The notes under the pieces: generated by a model
What the model was told of the DNA's origin: nothing
Databases searched by the model: none
The model's input: the letters and a program-made list of their open reading frames with translations, nothing else
Source: Bacteroidaceae bacterium
Lineage (GTDB): Bacteria; Bacteroidota; Bacteroidia; Bacteroidales; Bacteroidaceae
DNA: 32,365 nucleotides
Reading direction: 5' to 3'
Assembly (NCBI GenBank): GCA_024401165.1
Contig: JAKSLN010000020.1
Span: 1 to 32,365 of the forward strand
Shown here: positions 16,162 through 25,797 of the stretch, one piece after another
How positions within the stretch are numbered: the first letter of the stretch is position 1
How the letters are laid out: each line of letters starts with the position of its first letter
Translations under genes and position numbers: made by a program

Positions 16162-18657
16162 CTATTGTTGAGCAACCTTGTTTACAACAACGCCCTTGTC
16201 CGTACGCTTCCTCACAAGGTATGTGCCGCGTGAGGGTTTGCCTGCCAGCTTCTGGCCAGACAGGTTGAAATACTCAGTCGAAAGGACTTTGCCTTCCTGA
16301 ACCGCAACATCCTGAAGACCAACGTAGTCGCCTCGTACCTCAAAGGTGCAGCTGGCCACCTCGTTGCTATACTCAGCACCTCCCGTGTAACGGAGCGAGG
16401 CCTTGTAGATACCCGGTTCAAACTGGGCAGGAATAAGGAAGTCGTATTCGGCAGCAATGTCTTTTTCAAGGAACACTTCCTTCTCCCAATATGGCTTACC
16501 CTGGTTGGACTTTTCCTTGAAAATGATAATGCCAAGGAAGTCTGAGTAGACACTACGCGAGTTGGTCACCTTGACATGTCCCTGGATGGGTTCATCGATG
16601 CCGTATGAATCCTTTGAAAGACTGAAATCGTTGCTTGTCAAAGATGCCATGCCGGAGGGAATACGCTTGACGGTAACGTCGATGATCTCGCTCACCTGGT
16701 AGTATTTGCCCTGATTCTCAACGACGACACAGGCTTTGTAATCACCTTGGCTGATGGTCGTTCCTGCCTTGGCCGCTTCGATGGCACCCCGGAAGACGAT
16801 CTCAATGTCCTTACCGGCAGGCAGCGTTACCTGCTCGCGACCGCAGAGACCGATCAGGTTGATCGTACCATTTGCATCCTCGGTAAACACGCCAACATGA
16901 GCAACGCCGAAGAATTCGCGCTTGTTGTTGTTACGAACCTTCGCGGTGAATTGACTGCGGCACTTGGTGTAGATGGCGTGATCAACCACAAGTGTGCCGT
17001 CGGCATCGGGTTCGCCATTATAGGAGAGGGTGGCCATGCCATTCTGAACAAGCACGTCGTAGCCATCACAATAGCCTTCTGCTGCTCTGATGCGACTCCA
17101 CCTCTCTTCGCCATTCGCCTTGGATGCCATGTAGAGTGTGTAGGAACCATCAGTCAAATCGGAAGGAAGAATAAACTGCTGATTGACAGCGTCTTCATCG
17201 CGGTTAATCATTGCGCATCGCATACTCTTTGCCTTGGTTTGGTTCAACACGAGCTGATTGCCATTTGCGTCCTCAAGGACAACGCCAAGCACACCGGAGA
17301 AGGCGGTTGAGAGATTGGTGATTTCCTTCGTCGAAAGGGTAAGGGATTCGCCCACCATGGCATTCATCTTGTCAACGCTCAGGAACGAAGTCGTGTAGGT
17401 TCCCGTATAGGCAGAATAGGTATTCAGCACCAGATGTGAAACGGGAGATGTCTGAGCCGTGGGAGGCTGGAGGCCCAACCACATAGCCTGATTGTAGATG
17501 AAACCGCCCGAAGTGACGGAACCTCCACCCGTACCGGTGTTGCTGGGCGACAGGACAGACAAGGTAAAATAACCATCGCTCATTCCGGCCCATCCCCAGT
17601 TGACGTGGACGCGGTTGCTGCTATCGTAGCCGTCAAACACGAACTGGTGTCCAATCGACGTTGAGGAACCGGCATAACAGATGGGGCGTCCCTCAGACAA
17701 TTCCTTCTTGATCATGTCAATCCACTCATCCTGAGAGAAATAGTCGCGATAGGCGTAATGAAGATTCTGGTCGTAGTTAAAATACTTCAAGATGGCATCT
17801 CCACAATACAGAGAGTAGGCACCTGATCCGCTGGGATCGTACATCATGTCAACCGCAACGCCAATGCCATGGCAGAACTTGGCAACCTCCTTACCCTGCT
17901 CCTCAGTGTACTTTCCATAGGAGTAGCGAGGCAACATCTTGTCGTAGTCGAAGGTGGTACCCGAGTACGTGAAGGACTGGCTGAGGCTGTTGGGTTCGCT
18001 GATGTAGGTCTTGGTGCCGCCCTGTCCCTTCTCTGGCCAACGATGATAATACATGATCTGTCCGAAGGCGGTTGCCACACATCCAACGGGGCATACGTAA
18101 CCCAGGTAGTTGGGACACTCGCCGTTGAAGGGAGCGTTCTGGTCCCACTGGATCATCTCGCCATTTGCCTTCAATAACGGATCGACAGAAGCCGGATAGG
18201 CAGATGCCTTGTTGACTCTCAACTGCGAGGAACGGTTCGACGAGGAGGACTGCTGTCTGACGTAGGCAATCTCGTCAGCATAAGTCTGCAGCCAGCCACG
18301 CAACTGCGCGGGCATTCCGGCAAACTCGAAGGCACCGGCATCGCTATAGGCCAGGATGTCGTCGACGGCATCGTCGCCCGAGACAATCACAAAGCCTTCG
18401 GCACCATTGTTATAGACATAGAATGGTTCTGTCTCGACTCCCTTGACACGCGATTTTCCATGAGAGGAATCGCCCAAAATATGAGAGGCCGTACCAGCCA
18501 AAGTAAGTTCGTTCTTCGACTTGGCCTTATGTTTACCGGCCGAATTCTTGCAGAAGTGAAAATAGGCAATTTCCCTCGCTGCCTCTTCGCTACGTGGAAT
18601 AGCCAAAGCCGTGAAGGAAATTGCAAAAAGAGATGACAGAAGGATCGTCTTCTTCAT
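16162..18657 (-). CDS. Secreted C10-family (streptopain-type) cysteine protease
   Basis: An 831-residue exported cysteine endopeptidase related to SpeB and Prevotella interpain. After the signal peptide (about 1-19) comes a Spi-type pro-domain (about 20-115), with FVIVSGDDAVDDILAYSD typical of this prosegment, then a Ser-rich linker and the catalytic domain (about 160-385). The nucleophile is Cys193 in PVGCVATA and the general base is His337 in GHQFVFDGYD, followed by the conserved NWGWAG. Beyond about 400 are extra beta-rich domains and a tail (FNLSGQKL, RGTYLVRK, Lys/Gln end), longer than streptococcal SpeB. It is presumably activated by removal of the pro-domain outside the cell and cleaves host or dietary protein. 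It is fourth in the operon, 20 bp after the lipoprotein gene and 20 bp before the next gene. All catalytic residues are present. Confidence 0.95.
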   Translation of the reverse strand: MKKTILLSSLFAISFTALAIPRSEEAAREIAYFHFCKNSAGKHKAKSKNELTLAGTASHILGDSSHGKSRVKGVETEPFYVYNNGAEGFVIVSGDDAVDDILAYSDAGAFEFAGMPAQLRGWLQTYADEIAYVRQQSSSSNRSSQLRVNKASAYPASVDPLLKANGEMIQWDQNAPFNGECPNYLGYVCPVGCVATAFGQIMYYHRWPEKGQGGTKTYISEPNSLSQSFTYSGTTFDYDKMLPRYSYGKYTEEQGKEVAKFCHGIGVAVDMMYDPSGSGAYSLYCGDAILKYFNYDQNLHYAYRDYFSQDEWIDMIKKELSEGRPICYAGSSTSIGHQFVFDGYDSSNRVHVNWGWAGMSDGYFTLSVLSPSNTGTGGGSVTSGGFIYNQAMWLGLQPPTAQTSPVSHLVLNTYSAYTGTYTTSFLSVDKMNAMVGESLTLSTKEITNLSTAFSGVLGVVLEDANGNQLVLNQTKAKSMRCAMINRDEDAVNQQFILPSDLTDGSYTLYMASKANGEERWSRIRAAEGYCDGYDVLVQNGMATLSYNGEPDADGTLVVDHAIYTKCRSQFTAKVRNNNKREFFGVAHVGVFTEDANGTINLIGLCGREQVTLPAGKDIEIVFRGAIEAAKAGTTISQGDYKACVVVENQGKYYQVSEIIDVTVKRIPSGMASLTSNDFSLSKDSYGIDEPIQGHVKVTNSRSVYSDFLGIIIFKEKSNQGKPYWEKEVFLEKDIAAEYDFLIPAQFEPGIYKASLRYTGGAEYSNEVASCTFEVRGDYVGLQDVAVQEGKVLSTEYFNLSGQKLAGKPSRGTYLVRKRTDKGVVVNKVAQQ

Positions 18658-18677
18658 TATTTGGATATAGTAGTTTT

Positions 18678-20774
18678 TTATTTCTTAAACATGGGGAGAC
18701 TGGGCTTGCGAAGTTTGACTCCTACCCCAGCACCCTCTTCCTTGCCGAAATTGGTCTTTACGGTGTGACCGCCCAGTTTCTGGAGTGAGCCGAAACTTGA
18801 CCAGGGCAACATGGTGGTGTACTTATGTGACTTGATGAATGCCGGAACCACCTCGTCCTCAACCTTCGCACGGGTAAGCACCAGGTTGTAGGGAATGAAG
18901 GGTTCTACCAACGAACCGCCACTTGCCGTAGTGTAGAACACGATGCAGTTGAGGTCCGTTCCGACAAGTCTTTCGTTTTCGGGATCGTTGACGAATGCCA
19001 GGCGTCCGTCCTTCGTGAAGCCGACAATCAGCTTACCATTATCATAAAGGTAACTGTTGGGATCATCGAGGTTGGCGAGCAAGGCGTTGATTTGATAGCC
19101 GTTGTAAGTGTTGGCATACTGAGGCACAAACTCAAACAGGCCCGTCTCATCGTTCCAGTCGAGATAGAGCGATGAGTCATATCCGTACTGGGCCTCCATG
19201 TAGGGCGACAGTCCACGAATGACAAGCGTATAGTCGTCGTCTTTCTCAATGGTGACCTGAGCTTCTACCGTCATGTTGAGGTCCTGAACGTAAACGAACT
19301 CACCAAGCCAAGTGCCAACATATTCGTCGATGCTCTTGTCACGAACCAGACTGTCGGGGGTATAGTATGTGATGACAGACCCCACATCCAGTCGCTCGTT
19401 GAAAGTTCCCAGGTCGTAGCGAGTTCCCATTTCGTTGACATAATAGAATGTCATGGGGAACTTATAATACTCTGTCGAGTCGGTCTTCACGTACGAGCAA
19501 GTCTTTGACTCACACAAGATGGGATAGCCGCCCAATGACGTGCTGCCCGTGACCTGTCCTGAGGGGAACGTCACGCGCTTGCCCTCCTGTACGAAGTAGA
19601 GGTCATAGCCAGAAACGTAGGGAGCGGTGATGCGGAAAGTCTTGTTGGCATCCTCATACTCCTCGCTGACGCAGCGTGCTATCTTTGTACCCTGTTCTAC
19701 GTACGAACCATCCTCGTTCAAGTAAGCCGTTGACTTGAACACGGCACGACGCTCGTTCTTGTACAGCAAGTCGTGAAGGTCGGTCTCCAGTTTGCTCTCA
19801 TCCAGATAGATGGCTATCTCGCTGTTGCAGAGCTGGATGCCCAGATCGTCGCCCAAGTCAACTGCAATCTTACCGAACTTGAAGACGCCGTTGGCAGAAT
19901 CATAGGTACCAAGAGGATACTGTCCCTCGGTCAGGTACGTTCCGGTTGACGCACTCTGCAAGTTGTAGGCAACGCTTCCTGCCCAAACCTCGCCCACCGT
20001 GTAGGAGGAACCTTCGATAGGACCAAGCTCTACGCCCAGGCTCTGGAAAGGCATATAGAGCTTCTTGATGGGTTTCTTAGGATCAGAATACTTTTCGCAG
20101 TCAATCTCCAGTCCCTCCTCGCCCGTCAGGGTGGGCTTACAGTTGGGAGCCATCTGATAGTACTCCTGCCACTCGCGCTGGAAGGCTGCGGGAAGGTCGT
20201 AGATGCGGAAGATATCCTTGCCACGGTACTTCTTGATCGTCACATTCTTATAGGTAATGGTTGAGTTCGAGAGGATGCAGCTCCAGAAGTTGTTGACAAA
20301 GATGGCAGAGTCAGTCAGAAGTTCCCAAGCGTCAGGATCCTCACAGTATACGGTAAAGGACATCTGGCTCTTTGCATAAGGGCTTACCAGCGACTCGTCC
20401 AACGACAAGTCTACCGTATAGTTTTCGCCATACGCGAGGGGACCAACGGCAAGTCGAACCGTATCCTCAGCCTCTCCACGGCCAAACGATACCGGATCTA
20501 CCTCCTTTACCAGCTCAACGGCACCCTGGCTGTTGCGCATCTCGACATTGAGGTTGCAAGATGTCGCCTCCTCCGTCTTGACACGACCCATGACGATGGT
20601 AAGCGTGTCAGTCTGTCCTTTCAGTTTGACGGAGTTCAACTCCTCTTGCAGAAAGTAAACACCTACGTTGTCGCAAGCAGGACTTGCACCCAAGTCATCG
20701 CTGGGGACACTGTCTGCACAGGACGCCATGGCCATGCAAGCCACAGCAAAACCGAATATTTTCGTTAGTTTCAT
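18678..20774 (-). CDS. Surface lipoprotein downstream of SusD (SusE/F-position protein), unrecognised
   Basis: A 698-residue predicted lipoprotein: a short hydrophobic signal peptide ends in a lipobox with Cys19 (MASC), followed by Asp/Ser-rich residues. The N-terminal part (about 35-150) looks like a beta-sandwich with FGRGEAEDTVRL and YTVDLSLD segments, as in N-terminal domains of other Bacteroidota surface lipoproteins; the rest is beta-rich and unassigned. It occupies the place where SusE/SusF or other surface glycan- or peptide-binding lipoproteins are found, 12 bp after SusD and 20 bp before the C10 protease. Binding of a proteolysis substrate for delivery to the SusCD pair is inferred. 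It lacks the C-terminal tail of the secreted enzymes, consistent with lipid anchoring. There is no catalytic motif that I can see. Confidence 0.8.
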   Translation of the reverse strand: MKLTKIFGFAVACMAMASCADSVPSDDLGASPACDNVGVYFLQEELNSVKLKGQTDTLTIVMGRVKTEEATSCNLNVEMRNSQGAVELVKEVDPVSFGRGEAEDTVRLAVGPLAYGENYTVDLSLDESLVSPYAKSQMSFTVYCEDPDAWELLTDSAIFVNNFWSCILSNSTITYKNVTIKKYRGKDIFRIYDLPAAFQREWQEYYQMAPNCKPTLTGEEGLEIDCEKYSDPKKPIKKLYMPFQSLGVELGPIEGSSYTVGEVWAGSVAYNLQSASTGTYLTEGQYPLGTYDSANGVFKFGKIAVDLGDDLGIQLCNSEIAIYLDESKLETDLHDLLYKNERRAVFKSTAYLNEDGSYVEQGTKIARCVSEEYEDANKTFRITAPYVSGYDLYFVQEGKRVTFPSGQVTGSTSLGGYPILCESKTCSYVKTDSTEYYKFPMTFYYVNEMGTRYDLGTFNERLDVGSVITYYTPDSLVRDKSIDEYVGTWLGEFVYVQDLNMTVEAQVTIEKDDDYTLVIRGLSPYMEAQYGYDSSLYLDWNDETGLFEFVPQYANTYNGYQINALLANLDDPNSYLYDNGKLIVGFTKDGRLAFVNDPENERLVGTDLNCIVFYTTASGGSLVEPFIPYNLVLTRAKVEDEVVPAFIKSHKYTTMLPWSSFGSLQKLGGHTVKTNFGKEEGAGVGVKLRKPSLPMFKK

Positions 20775-20786
20775 AATACCTTATTC

Positions 20787-22349
20787 TTAGATGGTGGGCA
20801 GCGATGCCTCTGGATTGTTGTCTTGGTCACTGATTGCCTGGTTGGCACGTATCTCATCCTGGGGAATGCGGAACAGGAGGATGGGGCTGTCTGCCTTGAT
20901 GACCCACTGATAGTCCGTACCGAAGTTTGAGTTTCTGCGGTCGATGTCCTTGTGCAGACGCATGATGTCGAAGAAGGCAAAGCCCTCGCCCCACAACTCA
21001 ATGCGACGCTGGAACCAAACCTCGTCGAGGAAATCTTCGAGCGTCTGGGAGTAGCTTTCGAACGACTCGTCACGATAGCGTGTCACGAACTCGTGGAGAG
21101 CCTGCTTGGCAGAAGAAAGCGATTCGTGAGCGATGCACTCGATTCGGATCAGCTCCATTTCCTCGGCACGCATCATGGGGAAGTCCTGTGTGTTGTTTAC
21201 CGATGCAACCGAGTAGTCAGCCGGAGCAAACTTGACAGTAGCAAAGGGTTCAACCTTCTTCTCCGACACGAACTGAAGGTAGTCCTCGTTGCCCTCCAGA
21301 TTGGGCGAATAGCTGTTGGCATCCAGCCACCAGCCATATCGAACGTCCGAGGGACTGATCTGGTTGAACAGATTGGTGTTGATGCAACGATAGACAGAAC
21401 CGCCCGTGGTGTAACCATTCGAGACGAGCGAGCAAAGCATCGAGGGCCAATTGATGATACCCGTCATCACCGACGCACTGTGTTCGTTATAGATAAGACC
21501 CCATACGCAGTTGTGGTCGTTGGCATTGATGAAGTTGGGAACCGAAGCCTCTGCACGTGTGTAGGGAGTATAGTTGGCCAGAACCTCCTCTGCATCAGCC
21601 TGTGCACCCGAATAGTCGTGCATGAGCAAACGGGCACGGGCACGAAGACCATGTGCAACGTCCGCGTTGACAGTCATCTTGTCTCGGCGAATCACGCTGC
21701 TGGCAGTCTTTTCGAACTTGGAAACCGCATCGTCGAGGTCATCCATGATAAGCTTATATACAGCCGCTACCGTCTGGCGCGGGTTGTTGTTGCCGTCGTT
21801 CAGCGAAGTCTTCTCAGTCAAGATGGGCACACAGGGTTTGTCCTCGTTGCCGAAGTAGGTGAACTGATAGCACTGTGCCAGGTTCATGTAGGCAAAGGCA
21901 CGCAAAGACTTTGCCTCGGCAATATAGCTCTGTTGCAGGGCATCGGTCGTGTTGGGATCAATCTTGCCGATGATGTAGTTGGCAGCGCGGATAATCTTGT
22001 AGTTGCGGTACCAGATAAAGAGCGTTCCCGTGCTTGTATAGATGCGATCCGTGTAAGTTAGCGAAGAATTGAAATGGTTGTAACCGGTGTTGGGAGCAAC
22101 AAGATCCATGCCATCGGAATCCAGGCGCAAGTACATGGATGGAATGCCGTAGTCCGTATGGTCGCTCGAAGCAAACGTATTCAGGGCACCTGCCAACTCG
22201 TCGTACATGCCGACTACCTGCACATCGAGGTTTTCCTCCGTAATCTGTCCTTCTACGACAATGTCACCCTCGGGTACGGTGTTCAGTTTGTCGCAAGACG
22301 CAAAGGCGCCAAGCAGGCAAAGTGAAAGAATGGTATTTTGTATTTTCAT
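20787..22349 (-). CDS. RagB/SusD-family outer-membrane lipoprotein
   Basis: SusD-type proteins sit as a lid on the SusC channel and capture ligand. I take the ATG at 22349 as start (520 residues, MKIQNT), because the upstream in-frame codon at 22358 is TTG and the ATG gives a clean lipoprotein signal with Cys19 in FASC. This leaves 16 bp after the SusC stop. Family features are the N-terminal VVGMYDELAGAL region, TPR-like helices including AEAKSLRAFAYMNLAQCYQF (about 140-160), and a C-terminal VWFQRRIELWGEGFAFFDI segment typical of RagB/SusD. The ligand cannot be read from sequence; with two peptidases in the operon, peptides (as for RagB of Porphyromonas gingivalis) are more likely than glycans. 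Family assignment is firm. Confidence 0.95.
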   Translation of the reverse strand: MKIQNTILSLCLLGAFASCDKLNTVPEGDIVVEGQITEENLDVQVVGMYDELAGALNTFASSDHTDYGIPSMYLRLDSDGMDLVAPNTGYNHFNSSLTYTDRIYTSTGTLFIWYRNYKIIRAANYIIGKIDPNTTDALQQSYIAEAKSLRAFAYMNLAQCYQFTYFGNEDKPCVPILTEKTSLNDGNNNPRQTVAAVYKLIMDDLDDAVSKFEKTASSVIRRDKMTVNADVAHGLRARARLLMHDYSGAQADAEEVLANYTPYTRAEASVPNFINANDHNCVWGLIYNEHSASVMTGIINWPSMLCSLVSNGYTTGGSVYRCINTNLFNQISPSDVRYGWWLDANSYSPNLEGNEDYLQFVSEKKVEPFATVKFAPADYSVASVNNTQDFPMMRAEEMELIRIECIAHESLSSAKQALHEFVTRYRDESFESYSQTLEDFLDEVWFQRRIELWGEGFAFFDIMRLHKDIDRRNSNFGTDYQWVIKADSPILLFRIPQDEIRANQAISDQDNNPEASLPTI

Positions 22350-22365
22350 AACGTTCAAGATTCAA

Positions 22366-25300
22366 TTAAAAGTCGACAGAAATACCTCCTGACAAAGAAC
22401 GGAGGATTGAATACTCTGAATTGTTGCCCGAGATGAGGGACTGGCGAGGATCAAGACCATTACGCTTTGACCACAGAGCCACGTTGTCTGCAACGAAATA
22501 GAGACGCACCTTGTCGAGCCTTGCTCTCTGAACCAACTTCTTAGGCAAAGAATAACCTACAGAGATGTTGTTCAGGCTAAGGTAGTTGGAACTGATGAGG
22601 AAACGGTCGCTCAACGCATTGTCGTAGCTCGACGTTGCTGCCGTATTCAAAACAGGAACATCCGTGTCGCGGTTGCTTGGCGTCCAGGCGTTCAGAATGT
22701 CCTTATGCCAGTTCATACCTGCTGAATTCGTGCCATTGTGCATCAAAGAAGCGTAACCAGAGTCGTACATCTTGCCACCAAACTGATAGGCAAACGTAAT
22801 GCCAAAGTCAACGCCGCGCCAGCTGGCGTTCAGACCGAAACCGCCATAGGCCTTGGGCATGACGTCGCCCAACTCCGTCTCAGTTGCCTCCGACCAGACG
22901 GTTGTCTTCTCCGTCTTCGTGACGTTGCCTTGGGCATCCTTCACGTCCTTCCACCACTGGGCAGCACCCGTCTCGGGGTCTACCCCAGCCCATCGGCGCA
23001 TGTAGATGTTGTACATAGATCCGCCCTCGCGACGCATGTAGTTGCCGGAAACGTAGCTGCCACCCAGTTCGGGAAACAGCGAGAGAATCTTATTCTTGAT
23101 GAAGGTGATGTTCGCATTCGCATTCACGTTCAGTCCATTCCAGTTTTCGATCACCTTGCCATTCACGTCAATCTCCAGACCCATGTTACGCACCGAACCG
23201 ATGTTGGTCAGGAGCGAACCGATACCATTCGAGATGGCCATGGGACGAGCATAGAGCATATCGAGCGTCTGACGGTTGAAAAACTCGACACTACCATTCA
23301 GACGATAGCCAAAGAACGAGAAGTCAACACCGCAGTTGAAGTTTCTCGAGGTCTCCCATGTCAAGTCTTCTGCACCCTCAGTAACCTTAGTCAATGAAAT
23401 CTGGTCGTTGATGTCCACGATGCTGTACTGGCTCGTCCAGGGATAATAGCCACCGACGGCATCGTTACCCTGCTCACCGAAGCTTGCCTTCAGCTTCAGC
23501 AGGTCAATCCACTTGACCTCACGCAGGAAGCTTTCGCGATTGATCAGCCAGCCGGCACCGAGCGACCAGAAGTTACCCCAGCGCTTGTCCTTGGCAAAAC
23601 GTGAAGAACCGTCGCGACGGAAACTGACAGATCCGAAATACTTCTCCATGTAGTCATACTGACCGCGGAAGAGGATACCCTCCGTTGCATAGTAGTCGGT
23701 TGAAGAAGAAGCCTGTGGGTTGCTGATGGCATTGCCAAGCTCTGCCACATCGTTATTGAACATGTTCGTCTTGCTGCCGCTGATGGTGCTGCCCGTGAGG
23801 GTATAGAGCTCATGACCCAGCAGAAGGTCAACATTGTGCTTGTCGGCAAAGCTATGGCGATAGGTCAGCAATTGCTGGAAGTTGGTGTTGGTGGTACGCT
23901 GATGAGCAGCCGAGACGATACCACCCATGTACGAGTACTGTCCGTAGTACTTGTTGGTAGTCTGGTTGATGCGGGTGTCATCCACAAAGTAGTTGTAGGA
24001 AACACGCGCCTTCAGTCCTTCTACGAGGTCGGCCTCGGCATAGATGGTTCCGTCGAGGATGTTGCTCTGGGCATAGCTCTTGTTGAGCGCCAGGTCTGCA
24101 CCGGGGTTCGCACCGGGAGCAAAGGCACGATACACGTTCGAGGTGGTGTTGTCGCCAAACTCATAAACAATGTGTCCCTGCTTGTCACGAAGGATGTTGC
24201 CCTGCGCATCACGTACATAAAGCGAGTAGATGGGCGCTATCGTGTTGGACATGTAGAAGGCATTGCCCGTAGTTCCTGAGCCCGACTGATCTGCGGGGTC
24301 GGAGAAGGTATAGTGAGTGAACGACACATTCTCGCCCACGCGAAACCAATCCTTCACGCGGTAGTCGTTCTTGATGCGCGACGTGAAACGCTCAAAGCCA
24401 GACTTGGGGATGATACCCGTATCTTCGATGTAGCCGAGCGAGAGGAAGTAGTCGTTCTTCTCGTTACCACCGCTGATGCTGGCACTGTACTCCTGGCGCA
24501 GGTTGCCAGAGTTCAGCAGTTCGTCCTCCCAGTTGTCGGGCGTAAAGAAATAGTTGCCATTGGCATAGCCCAGCGTAGCATTGGGATTGATGCGGCCGTT
24601 CGTACCGATCAAGTTCTGTCCCATGGGGATGGTGTACATCTGGTAGCCGACGCCCATGCCTTGGTTCTTGAAGATGTTTTCATTGACATACTGGTTAGCC
24701 TGGGCAGCAGCCTTCTCTGGCGACAAAGTGGCTGAAAGCTGATTATAGCGATTGTTGTACATCGCCTGGTAGAGGGTCTCCATGTAAGCGTTGGGATTCC
24801 TCATCACTTCGTAGTTCTTGATGCCACGGCGGTTCGTACCCCACTTGGCATCCACGCTCACCTTTGCGTCGCCGCGCTCACCCTTCTTGGTTGTGATGAT
24901 GATGACACCATTGGCACCGCGAGCACCATACAAGGCGTTGGCGGCAGCATCCTTCATGACGGTTATCGAGGCAATGTCCTGTGTATTAATGGCTGCAATG
25001 TCACCTGCATAGGGTGATCCGTCCACGATGTACAAGGGAGAGTTGCTGGCAGAGAAAGAACCGATACCACGGATGTAAACGTTGGCACCTTCACCGGGAC
25101 GACCGCTTGACTTGGTTGTCTGCACTCCCGCCACTTGGCCGCTCAGCGCGTTGGTAACGTTAGACGTCTGCACATTGGCAATCTTCTCGGCATCAATGAC
25201 TGCTGCGGAACCGGTGAAGGCAGACTTCTTGGCCGTACCAAAGGCAACAACCATGACATCCTTCAGCGCCTGCACGTCCTCCTCCAAAAGGACATGCATA

Positions 25301-25569
25301 TTGTTGCGAATGGCAACCTCCTGGGTAGCCATACCCATGTAGGAGACTCTAACTTTCTTTGCAGAAACAGGAACATCTTCCAGCGTAAACTGACCATCAA
25401 AATTGGTCACTGTGACTATCTTGCTGTCAACGACCTCAATCTTTGCGCCTATCGCAGGTTCATTATCGGCAGCGATAACAACAGTTCCCGTCACCTTTCG
25501 GCCTTGTGCTACCGCTCCCAAAATGCACATAAAGGCAAAGGTCGCAAATAGCCAAATTCTCTTTGTCAT
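22366..25569 (-). CDS. SusC/RagA-family TonB-dependent outer-membrane transporter
   Basis: A 1067-residue TonB-dependent importer: signal peptide (1-21, ending AVAQ), a carboxypeptidase-D-like regulatory domain (about 25-95), then the plug with ALSGQVAGVQ (141-150), VYIRGIG (164-170), PLYIVDG and ITVMKDAAANALYGARGANG (about 202-221) and IIITTKKG, all hallmarks of the SusC/RagA family. The remainder is the beta-barrel, ending in an aromatic residue (VDF). With the SusD partner it imports oligomers across the outer membrane using TonB energy. It is the first gene of the seven-gene run, with a promoter-like box about 45 bp upstream. It has no N-terminal signalling extension and no sigma/anti-sigma pair lies in the window, so regulation is not visible. 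Length and motifs are normal. Confidence 0.96.
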   Translation of the reverse strand: MTKRIWLFATFAFMCILGAVAQGRKVTGTVVIAADNEPAIGAKIEVVDSKIVTVTNFDGQFTLEDVPVSAKKVRVSYMGMATQEVAIRNNMHVLLEEDVQALKDVMVVAFGTAKKSAFTGSAAVIDAEKIANVQTSNVTNALSGQVAGVQTTKSSGRPGEGANVYIRGIGSFSASNSPLYIVDGSPYAGDIAAINTQDIASITVMKDAAANALYGARGANGVIIITTKKGERGDAKVSVDAKWGTNRRGIKNYEVMRNPNAYMETLYQAMYNNRYNQLSATLSPEKAAAQANQYVNENIFKNQGMGVGYQMYTIPMGQNLIGTNGRINPNATLGYANGNYFFTPDNWEDELLNSGNLRQEYSASISGGNEKNDYFLSLGYIEDTGIIPKSGFERFTSRIKNDYRVKDWFRVGENVSFTHYTFSDPADQSGSGTTGNAFYMSNTIAPIYSLYVRDAQGNILRDKQGHIVYEFGDNTTSNVYRAFAPGANPGADLALNKSYAQSNILDGTIYAEADLVEGLKARVSYNYFVDDTRINQTTNKYYGQYSYMGGIVSAAHQRTTNTNFQQLLTYRHSFADKHNVDLLLGHELYTLTGSTISGSKTNMFNNDVAELGNAISNPQASSSTDYYATEGILFRGQYDYMEKYFGSVSFRRDGSSRFAKDKRWGNFWSLGAGWLINRESFLREVKWIDLLKLKASFGEQGNDAVGGYYPWTSQYSIVDINDQISLTKVTEGAEDLTWETSRNFNCGVDFSFFGYRLNGSVEFFNRQTLDMLYARPMAISNGIGSLLTNIGSVRNMGLEIDVNGKVIENWNGLNVNANANITFIKNKILSLFPELGGSYVSGNYMRREGGSMYNIYMRRWAGVDPETGAAQWWKDVKDAQGNVTKTEKTTVWSEATETELGDVMPKAYGGFGLNASWRGVDFGITFAYQFGGKMYDSGYASLMHNGTNSAGMNWHKDILNAWTPSNRDTDVPVLNTAATSSYDNALSDRFLISSNYLSLNNISVGYSLPKKLVQRARLDKVRLYFVADNVALWSKRNGLDPRQSLISGNNSEYSILRSLSGGISVDF

Positions 25570-25614
25570 AAAGGCTTTGTTTTACGATTTAAACATATAT
25601 AGAATTCTCGGGTA

Positions 25615-25622
25615 CAAAATTA
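25615..25622 (-). promoter_or_regulatory. Promoter -7 box of the SusC operon
   Basis: On the minus strand TAATTTTG matches TAnnTTTG. Transcription would start near 25608, about 40 nt before the SusC ATG. The upstream region is A/T-rich and has no good TTTG at 19-20 bp, so the -33 element is weak, which may mean activator dependence. The 228-bp gap from 25570 to 25797 otherwise holds only the terminator of the gene upstream. Confidence 0.5.
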
Positions 25623-25740
25623 CAAATTTTAAATCACATATTTTTAAAAAAGAAACTTAAAAAGGATTAAAAGTCATAACTAAGAGCAAAAAAAGGGGAA
25701 ACAGACCAAAAACGACGGAAAAAGAACACATTATATATAT

Positions 25741-25775
25741 AAAAAAAATAGGAGCTGACTTTCGCCAGCTCCTAT
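25741..25775 (-). terminator. Intrinsic terminator of the seven-repeat protein gene
   Basis: On the minus strand ATAGGAGCTG, an 8-nt loop and CAGCTCCTAT form a perfect 10-bp stem (25775-25748), followed directly by a run of eight T. It lies 22 bp after the stop at 25798. This is a textbook rho-independent terminator and separates this gene from the SusC operon. Confidence 0.93.
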
Positions 25776-25797
25776 CGAGATTATTTGTTTTGTTGAA

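Larger units (their letters stand above)
3481..25569 (-). other. Inferred seven-gene operon for extracellular proteolysis and peptide uptake
   Basis: Seven same-strand genes run from 25569 to 3481 with gaps of 16, 12, 20, 20, 60 and 43 bp. There is a promoter-like box before the first gene, a strong palindrome after the last, and no clear internal terminator. Order: SusC, SusD, surface lipoprotein, C10 protease, repeat-module protein, M6 protease, giant adhesin-like protein. All have export signals. A single transcript is inferred from spacing and has not been measured; internal promoters in the 60- and 43-bp gaps are possible. Confidence 0.7.

Noticed and set aside
20787-22358. Upstream start of the SusD gene at 22358
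   Set aside because: The codon there is TTG. The ATG at 22349 gives a standard lipoprotein signal peptide and needs no unusual start.
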